Of a stretch of DNA of 64,000 nucleotides, positions 58,307 to 64,000 are shown piece after piece. The translations under genes and the position numbers were made by a program. The notes beneath the pieces were generated by a model that searched no databases, was not told where the DNA came from, and was given only the letters and a program-made list of their open reading frames with translations. The stretch's first letter is position 1. Each line of letters starts with the position of its first letter. Source of the stretch: an uncultured Ruminococcus sp. (lineage in GTDB: Bacteria > Bacillota > Clostridia > Lachnospirales > Lachnospiraceae). The stretch spans positions 62,001 to 126,000 of the forward strand of contig UQKK01000004.1 in assembly GCA_900541505.1 (NCBI GenBank), in the 5' to 3' direction.

Positions 58307-59227
58307 CTATTCCCACAACTTCTGCGGATACACGCCCGCATCCTTCAAGCTCTGGATGGCTTCGACCACCATGGGTTTATCTTCCTTATATGTGACTCCG
58401 TACCATTTGTCCTCTGTATCCAGTACGGTCACGGTTGCCTTTCCTGCTGCCAAAAGCTCGCTGACTACGGAAGGCAGGAAGTACTCGCATTTCAGTGGAT
58501 TCTCCTGAATCCCTTTCTTCAAAAACGCCGGGAACCCGTCTTTAATAACGTCCATAATGCTCTTTGTAAATCCCCACATATTCAGGGAAACTAATTTCTC
58601 TCCATCCACCTCAGTCCATGTACTGCCGTCATCCTCTGAGTAAGCAATCCCGCCGTCTCTCTTTTCAATCCGGGTGCGCTCATTAATTTCCACCAGCTCC
58701 TGCGCCTCATTGAGCTCGCAGATTCCGCGCGCTACATGTCCATTATCTGTCATGGTATTTTTAAGTCTATACCCGACCATGGTATAACGGTATTTGTCAT
58801 CGTCCTCGTGTGTCGTCAGATACGTATAAATCTTTTCAAAAGCATGACGCCCGTAGTAATCATCCGCATTGATGACGGCAAAAGGTCCGTCCACCTCGTC
58901 ATAAGCGCTCAGCACTGCGTGTGCCGTGCCCCATGGCTTCACTCTGCCCTCCGGGATTACAAAGCCTTCCGGGATATTCTGAAGGTCCTGATATACATAA
59001 GCCACCTCCATCACCTGTTCTATCCGTTTCCCTACTGCTTCTTTGAAATCCGCCTCATTTTCCTTTTTGATGATGAATATAACCTTCTCAAAACCTGCTC
59101 TCTTCGCATCGTAAATCGAGAAGTCCATAATAATGTGACCTTCCCCATCTACAGGGTCAATCTGTTTCAGTCCCCCATATCGGCTCCCCATCCCTGCTGC
59201 CATGATAATTAAAACCGGCTTCTTCAT
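58307..59227 (-). CDS. Sugar-phosphate nucleotidyltransferase (GalU/RfbA-like)
   Basis: 306-aa enzyme with the nucleotidyltransferase start LIIMAAGMGSRYGGLKQIDPV (in part MAAGMGSRYGGLKQ), VINADDYYGRHAFEK near residue 123 and late LNMWGFTKSIMDV and KCEYFLPSVVSELL. It differs from standard GalU (which starts KAVIPAAGLGTR) and from RfbA; enzymes of this type sit beside galE in many Lachnospiraceae and may form UDP-glucose or another NDP-hexose. Substrate not certain. Confidence 0.8.
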   Translation of the reverse strand: MKKPVLIIMAAGMGSRYGGLKQIDPVDGEGHIIMDFSIYDAKRAGFEKVIFIIKKENEADFKEAVGKRIEQVMEVAYVYQDLQNIPEGFVIPEGRVKPWGTAHAVLSAYDEVDGPFAVINADDYYGRHAFEKIYTYLTTHEDDDKYRYTMVGYRLKNTMTDNGHVARGICELNEAQELVEINERTRIEKRDGGIAYSEDDGSTWTEVDGEKLVSLNMWGFTKSIMDVIKDGFPAFLKKGIQENPLKCEYFLPSVVSELLAAGKATVTVLDTEDKWYGVTYKEDKPMVVEAIQSLKDAGVYPQKLWE

Positions 59228-59283
59228 TTTATGATTGCCTCCTTAAACCTTATCGGTATTCTTTTAAAACCTTTGTCTTTCAA

Positions 59284-59313
59284 ATTATACCTACATCCGG
59301 TCTGCCTTGTCAA
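59284..59313 (-). promoter_or_regulatory. Promoter of the galU-like/galE operon
   Basis: TTGACA (59308-59313), 18-nt spacer, TATAAT (59284-59289) on the minus strand; both hexamers match consensus exactly. Confidence 0.75.
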
Positions 59314-59401
59314 CAAAGCAAAGGCTATCTGTCAGTTTTCTGTCATTCCTGTTCAAAAACGCTGTCCCTGTACTGCTTTTATGGTCAGGATAATCGGATT
59401 T

Positions 59402-60172
59402 TCATTTTCGCTGCCCCTTGTAAGCAAAGTAAATCCCCGGCAGGATAATCACAAGCTGCAGGATTGCCCCCGAAACAGACAAATCCGCCTCCACTGCCGC
59501 TCCTGCTCCGCTGTTCGGCACTAAAAAGATGTCCCCAATGGAACCCAGCATATTAAATATTACATGGAGAATTACCGGAACCCAGAGATTTTTTGATTTT
59601 TCATATGACACCGCAAATAAAGTTCCCAGTGCGAATGTATAGAGCACCTGCACTGTCGTCCCCACAAGGAAATACGGTTTTCCCACCAGATTTAGAAAAT
59701 GCAGCAGCGCAAATATGGCGGAGGATATCACCATTGCGTGCCAGGGGTCTTTCATCCGCTCGCACAGGATATTCTGTATCAAGCCCCTGCACATGATTTC
59801 CTCGAAAACAGCAGTCAGAATATATCCTACCATGAACAGCCCCAGAGCGGAAAAGGAAAAATACCGGTACGTCTCTGTCGGTGCTGACAGGAGAAACAAC
59901 CCGGCAAGTATCATCCCCGCGAGAAAAATATACCACCCCTTCGTGAAGATAATGTGCCAGTTCTTTTTGCTGAATTTCAGGCTTTTCCAGCGCTTCAGAA
60001 CCGCTGCAGCAGCCAGGATGAACAGGAGCGGCAGCAGCTTTGCCGCCGTCTCCAATCCATCCGCCGCTTCCTTTCTGTTTCCAATCCAGAGGGCTGCTGC
60101 CACAAGTCCCGCCACTCCAAAAAGTATGGTCCATATGATTTCTGTTATCCAGTTTCTTTTTGTCTCTCTCAT
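59402..60172 (-). CDS. CPBP family intramembrane glutamic protease
   Basis: 256 aa, about seven helices. Abi/CAAX-protease (PF02517) motifs: VFEEIMCRGLIQN (E-E-x3-R, near 122-134), AIFALLHFLNL (F-x3-H) and VILHVIFNMLGS (H-x3-N). Members cleave peptides in the membrane; some give bacteriocin self-immunity. It lies 15 bp after the MacB-like permease gene, so it belongs to the efflux operon's transcript. Confidence 0.88.
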   Translation of the reverse strand: MRETKRNWITEIIWTILFGVAGLVAAALWIGNRKEAADGLETAAKLLPLLFILAAAAVLKRWKSLKFSKKNWHIIFTKGWYIFLAGMILAGLFLLSAPTETYRYFSFSALGLFMVGYILTAVFEEIMCRGLIQNILCERMKDPWHAMVISSAIFALLHFLNLVGKPYFLVGTTVQVLYTFALGTLFAVSYEKSKNLWVPVILHVIFNMLGSIGDIFLVPNSGAGAAVEADLSVSGAILQLVIILPGIYFAYKGQRK

Positions 60173-60186
60173 TTTTCGTTTCTCCT

Positions 60187-61359
60187 CTATGTTGTACGCA
60201 GGGCTTCAATGGGTTTCTTTTTCGCTGCTCTGTTCGCCGGATAACTTCCGAAAATCATACCGATAGCCGCCGAGAAAGACACCGCTGCCCAGAGTGCTCC
60301 GGCAGAAAGTCTGTATGTGTATCCCGCCATAAGCGAGTCCGCCGCTTTCACGATTCCCCAGGACAGAAAAATCCCGATGGCACATCCGATAAGACTGATT
60401 ACGAGAGATTCCACAAGAAACTGCATCATGATATTCCCATAGGAAGCTCCGATTGCCTTGCGGATTCCGATTTCTCTCGTACGCTCTGTCACAGAGACGA
60501 GCATGATATTCATAATCCCAATGCCGCCAACCAGCAGAGATATCCCCGCAATGCCGCCCAGCATGAGCATCATGGTCTTCTGTGTAGATTCCATCAATTT
60601 GATGAATTCCGCAGAATTGGAAATCTGAAATGACTTTTTATTTCCTTTAAAGCGCTGCAGAAGCCAGCTTGTCAGCTTTTCTTCTGTTTCTTTGCTCTTT
60701 TCGCTTTCCGCCGCAGTCACGCTGAACGTACTGACGTATTTTGCATTTGAGGAAATCCCTGACATGGTCGTAAAAGGAATATATCCCTCCATCTGTTCCA
60801 TATTCCATCCGCCCTTGTCTTTATCCTCAAGTACCCCCGCAACGAGGAAACGTCTGCCTCCCAGCAGTATCTCTTTTCCCGCCGCTTCTGTGGTATGGAA
60901 GAGCTTTTCTGCCGCCCTGTTATTGAGCACAATCACATAGCTGGCATTTTCCACATCCGCCATTTTCAGGCTCCGTCCCTTTTCTGTTTTCAGATTCTGT
61001 ATCTGAAAATATCCCGGTGTTGTTCCAATCACGCTGATATCGCCCTTCTCTTCTTTGTATCGCGCAGCCAGAGTTTCTGATGCGAAAGGCGCCGCTTCCG
61101 CCACCCACTCCCGGTCCGCGAGTTTCCTGATTTCCGGCAGGGTAAGGGGAACTCCCCGGTTATCATTTACCGTCACCGACAACATCGTCTTTCCCGCCTC
61201 TGCAATGCCCTCCGTAACTGAATCCGTTGCGCCCTTTACAAGGGAGACCAGCACCACAAGGGAGGTTACGCCGATGATGATTCCCAGCATGGTAAGAAAC
61301 GAGCGCATCCTGTTGGAAAAAATAGCTTTGCATGCCATTTTAAAAGACTGTAAAATCAT
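60187..61359 (-). CDS. MacB-like ABC transporter permease (FtsX family)
   Basis: 390 aa. Helix 1 near residues 17-42 (RMRSFLTMLGIIIGVTSLVVL in part), periplasmic-type MacB_PCD domain to about 255, then three helices with IAGISLLVGGIGIMNIMLVSVTERTREIGIRKAIGA (in pieces LVGGIGIMNIMLVSV, TREIGIRKAIGA) and the end PIEAL. It forms a tripartite-like efflux or peptide-export system with the ATPase and adaptor. ATGA overlap with the ATPase gene. Confidence 0.92.
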   Translation of the reverse strand: MILQSFKMACKAIFSNRMRSFLTMLGIIIGVTSLVVLVSLVKGATDSVTEGIAEAGKTMLSVTVNDNRGVPLTLPEIRKLADREWVAEAAPFASETLAARYKEEKGDISVIGTTPGYFQIQNLKTEKGRSLKMADVENASYVIVLNNRAAEKLFHTTEAAGKEILLGGRRFLVAGVLEDKDKGGWNMEQMEGYIPFTTMSGISSNAKYVSTFSVTAAESEKSKETEEKLTSWLLQRFKGNKKSFQISNSAEFIKLMESTQKTMMLMLGGIAGISLLVGGIGIMNIMLVSVTERTREIGIRKAIGASYGNIMMQFLVESLVISLIGCAIGIFLSWGIVKAADSLMAGYTYRLSAGALWAAVSFSAAIGMIFGSYPANRAAKKKPIEALRTT

Positions 61360-62036
61360 ATCGCCACCTCGCTCACTTTTCCGTCACGGATACGGATTTT
61401 TCGTTCCGCCTGGTTTGCCACATTCTCGTCATGAGTGATGAGCAGGATGGTATTTCCCCGCTCATGCAAATCCCGGAAGATTTCCATAATCTCTTCACCT
61501 GTCCTGGAATCCAGCGCCCCAGTCGGTTCATCAGCGAGAAAAAGTGAGGGATTTGAAGCAAGCGCTCTGGCGATTGCCACTCTCTGCTGCTGTCCTCCGG
61601 AAAGCTGTGCAGGTTTATGTCCTTTTCTCTCCAGCAATTTTACCTGTTCCAAGGCTCGGCAAGCCCTCTCTTTTCGCTCTTTGGGCGAAATCCTCTGGTA
61701 GATAAGCGGCAGTTCCACATTTTCCAGTGCTGTCATTTTGGGGAGCAGATTAAAGCTCTGAAAAATAAACCCTATCTTGCGGCTCCTCACCTTCGCCAGC
61801 TCCTTTTCCGAATAAGAGCTCACAGGCTGCCCGTCCAGCAGATATTCGCCCTCGTCTGCACTGTCCAGACATCCAATCATATTCATCATCGTAGACTTTC
61901 CGCTTCCGGAAGGACCGACGATACTGACAAACTCCCCTTTTCGTATGTACAGGGACGCCTGGTTCAGTGCGTATACTTTTTCCCCGCCCATATGATAAAT
62001 CTTCGATACCTTTTTCAGTTCAATCACACGCTCCAC
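61356..62036 (-). CDS. MacB/LolD-type ABC ATPase
   Basis: 226 aa. Walker A GPSGSGKST (near 40-48), Q-loop FIFQSFNLLPKMTAL, signature LSGGQQQRVAIARAL, Walker B LFLADEPTGALD, H-loop LITHDENVA. It lies 6 bp after the adaptor gene and overlaps the permease gene by 4 nt. Confidence 0.95.
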   Translation of the reverse strand: MERVIELKKVSKIYHMGGEKVYALNQASLYIRKGEFVSIVGPSGSGKSTMMNMIGCLDSADEGEYLLDGQPVSSYSEKELAKVRSRKIGFIFQSFNLLPKMTALENVELPLIYQRISPKERKERACRALEQVKLLERKGHKPAQLSGGQQQRVAIARALASNPSLFLADEPTGALDSRTGEEIMEIFRDLHERGNTILLITHDENVANQAERKIRIRDGKVSEVAI

Positions 62037-62042
62037 CTCCTG

Positions 62043-63824
62043 CTACATCATCATTTCTTCCTCAGTATTCCCCTGGACGGGTTCTGTCTCCTCATAATAA
62101 ATTTTCTGTCCCTCTTTAACTCCTTTTATGATTTCCACATTCGTCCCATCGGAAAGACCTGTCTTAACTTCTTTTTTCTCCTTTAGCGCTCCCGTCTTCT
62201 CATCCAGTGATATATACACATAGGACTTATTTCCTTCTTCCGTGATTGCAGATACAGGTACTGTCAGCACACCGTCCCTCTTCTCTGCAATGACCTCCGC
62301 CGAGACATTCATCCCCCAGAGCATATTTTCATCTCTCGGCACAGTAATCTTCACTGTGTATTTCGTAACACCATTGTTGGCATTTCCTATCCTGTTGATG
62401 TAGCTGATTTCTCCTTCGTAATCTGAACCCGGCATAGAATTGAGGCTTATCCTTGCCTTCTGCCCTTCTTTAATGGAGAGAATATCCATCTCGTCCACCT
62501 GGATTTCCACAGTCATCTTGTTGTCCGCGGCAATCGTAAAGGCGGACATCAGCTCTGTATTCACTTCTTTCGCGCTTCCCTCAGCAGAAGCGCCTCCTGC
62601 GGGTATGCTGCCCGCGGATATACCCCCTGCGAATTCGATTGCACCTGCGCCTGCCTGCATATCTCCTCCTATCCCGGTGTTTCCCGGAAGCTGTTCTGTT
62701 TCTGCCTTCTGCGGACCTACATTTGACGCTCCTGTATCTGAAGATTCTGTTCCTTTTGTTTCCTCCTCTTTCGTCCCCGTCTCAGTTGTCCCCGGCTCTT
62801 TCTCCTCCGTCTTAACAGATGGGAAAGATGCCAGGAAATGGATTTCTGTAATTTCATCTTCTCCCAGATATTCCACATTGGAAATCTCTGCTCCCTCAAG
62901 CTCGGGCAGCAGTCCTTCTTTAAAATAGTATCCCGGGTTCGCTATCACCCTCACTTTTGCTGTGTATTTTGTATCCGGTTCAAACACCTCTGTCTGCGGG
63001 TCCCAGTCTGCCCTTGCGACGTAAATTTCTGTCTCCAAATTCCCCGTATAAGGCTTTTTTCCTGCTTCCGGCGCCTTGATGTCCAATTTCGGAAACGCCT
63101 CAATGCACACATCCTGTTGTTCCCCTGTTCCATCCGACAGATTTATCATTTTGTATCCGCTGTTTGCGGCTGTGCCCCTGTATAGTGTGATACCTGCTGA
63201 TACACGGAATCCTTCCAGAGCAGATATTTTCTGTCCATTGGTTTCTTTCTGAGCGCCGCTGTCTTTGTCATTACTTTTTTCTGCATTTGTCTGTCCGCCG
63301 CTTTTGTTCTGCACATTGCCGGCAGAAATATTGACCGCTGTCACAGACCCATCCGCCGGAGCAGTGATTGCATTGTTCTGCGCAATTTTTTCTAAAATAT
63401 CTCTCTTTTCTTCCAGGTCTTTCTTGTTTTTCACCTGGGTGTAATATGCGGAATCCTTTTTAGCTGCCGCATTTATACTTTTTTCAAGCCTTGTGATTTC
63501 CTCTTTTGCCTCCAAAAGCTCTGCCTGTACACTGTCCCCGTCTACCACTGCCAGAATCGTTCCCGCTTTCACACTGCTGCCCGCACGGACCTTTACCTCC
63601 TCCACCTTAATTCCCGTAGGAATCTGCACATTTTCCACATTATCCGCCAAAAGCACGCCCGTGCCCTGTATACTTTTCCGCAGGTCCTGGCGCACAGCTT
63701 CCGCTTCCGTAAACTGTACAGAGGCAGCCGCAGCCGCATTCCTGCCTAAGATTAATTTTCCTGCCGTACCTGCTATCAACACCGCGGCGAGACACCCCGC
63801 CACTATTCTTTTCTTCTTTGTCAT
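62043..63824 (-). CDS. HlyD/MacA-like efflux adaptor with an inserted domain
   Basis: 593 aa, longer than the usual 380 to 450. N-terminal helix (residues about 6-24), lipoyl-type half 1 (about 45-80, TGVLLADNVENVQIPTGIKV in part), a short coil (about 100-140), lipoyl half 2 (near 155-170), then an extra region (about 190-400) with a beta-rich part (ETEIYVARADWDPQTEV, GYYFKEGLLPELEGAEIS in parts) and a Thr/Glu/Ser linker, a Gly/Ala/Ser run, and the late beta-barrel (ADNKMTVEIQVDEMDILSIK in part; VPVSAITEEGN). The ATG at 63824 has GGAGG 8 nt upstream. First gene of the operon. Confidence 0.88.
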   Translation of the reverse strand: MTKKKRIVAGCLAAVLIAGTAGKLILGRNAAAAASVQFTEAEAVRQDLRKSIQGTGVLLADNVENVQIPTGIKVEEVKVRAGSSVKAGTILAVVDGDSVQAELLEAKEEITRLEKSINAAAKKDSAYYTQVKNKKDLEEKRDILEKIAQNNAITAPADGSVTAVNISAGNVQNKSGGQTNAEKSNDKDSGAQKETNGQKISALEGFRVSAGITLYRGTAANSGYKMINLSDGTGEQQDVCIEAFPKLDIKAPEAGKKPYTGNLETEIYVARADWDPQTEVFEPDTKYTAKVRVIANPGYYFKEGLLPELEGAEISNVEYLGEDEITEIHFLASFPSVKTEEKEPGTTETGTKEEETKGTESSDTGASNVGPQKAETEQLPGNTGIGGDMQAGAGAIEFAGGISAGSIPAGGASAEGSAKEVNTELMSAFTIAADNKMTVEIQVDEMDILSIKEGQKARISLNSMPGSDYEGEISYINRIGNANNGVTKYTVKITVPRDENMLWGMNVSAEVIAEKRDGVLTVPVSAITEEGNKSYVYISLDEKTGALKEKKEVKTGLSDGTNVEIIKGVKEGQKIYYEETEPVQGNTEEEMMM

Positions 63825-64000
63825 CAATGCTTCCTCCATTTTGCTTTTTTCATCTGTCTGCGCACAAGTACCCTGCAGTAAAATTCAGACGGTTCTGCCT
63901 GTCTTACACTGGATATCCTGTACAGTGACGTTGCCTTTACGGATTCATCATATAATACAAAGATTGAAATAAAATTGAAAAAGAGAGCAAACCCTGAAAA
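63825..64000. other. Upstream region of the efflux operon
   Basis: No gene visible. Minus-strand TTTCAA (near 63962-63970) and TATTAT (near 63950-63956) could form a promoter for the adaptor-ATPase-permease operon, but spacing is poor. The plus-strand side shows nothing I can support. Confidence 0.3.

Noticed and set aside
1..64000. CRISPR arrays, rRNA or tRNA genes, intact insertion sequences or prophage
   Set aside because: No regularly spaced repeats, no RNA gene signatures and no transposase, integrase or phage structural genes were seen on reading both strands.

Overview
The window looks like a chromosomal segment of a spore-forming Gram-positive clostridium, most likely a Lachnospiraceae member. 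The evidence is the spoVT and spoIIM homologues, the SCIFF peptide and its maturase placed beside secDF, a Gram-positive LexA box (CGAAC-N4-GTTCG) in front of recA, a BceRS-BceAB resistance module, a LytR-CpsA-Psr (LCP) protein and many small cysteine- and radical-SAM-type clostridial genes. Most genes lie on the minus strand. I see no rRNA, tRNA, CRISPR array or intact insertion sequence.

Region 1 to 9.4 kb (minus strand) is a conserved housekeeping block: TIGR04086 membrane protein, scfA (47-residue SCIFF ranthipeptide precursor), scfB, fused secDF, recJ and a relA-type (p)ppGpp gene cut by the window edge. Upstream lie spoVT and a Na/Pi cotransporter with a Pho-box-like site. From 9.5 to 10.7 kb there is an AbiF/AbiD-type HEPN ribonuclease gene whose consensus promoter is followed by a compact foldable leader. 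A second hairpin and a clear terminator follow the gene, so it looks like an RNA-HEPN toxin or defence unit. From 10.7 to 14.3 kb (plus strand) are pduL, an AEC-family carrier, an MGDG-synthase-like glycosyltransferase and a PlsY-like acyltransferase. From 14.3 to 23.1 kb (minus) are a cytidylate-kinase-like protein, bceAB and bceRS, and ptsG with its BglG-family antiterminator, including a recognisable RAT and terminator leader. From 23.1 to 25 kb is a remnant-rich zone: an orphan Phd antitoxin with a stub of its toxin, inverted repeats, and a broken copy of the end of the LCP gene.

Region 25 to 48 kb is one long minus-strand cell-surface polysaccharide operon of about 18 genes. It begins with two glycosyltransferases and a Wzm/Wzt-type ABC exporter whose ATPase is fused to an extracellular cohesin-like and cadherin-like sensor. 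It continues with a HAD-fusion protein, then a visibly AT-richer cassette. That cassette holds a KdsB-like CMP-sugar synthetase, an HMG-CoA-lyase-like aldolase and three proteins sharing a Maf/GT42-like domain, followed by FkbM, a CDP-6-deoxyhexose pathway and UDP-galactopyranose mutase. It ends with a frameshifted glycosyltransferase and the LCP ligase. An XRE regulator is transcribed divergently at the head of the operon.

Region 48.5 to 64 kb (minus) is again mainly core: mntP, an acetyltransferase, an EFR1 ferredoxin, an SseB-like protein, spoIIM, nudF, rny, recX and recA (with SOS box), then a non-coding stretch with a MITE-like element, galE and a galU-like gene, a CPBP protease and a MacAB-like efflux operon.

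The two most promising unexplained systems are the AbiF-type HEPN gene with its structured RNA and the putative Gram-positive ulosonic-acid glycan cassette at 34.2 to 39.6 kb.
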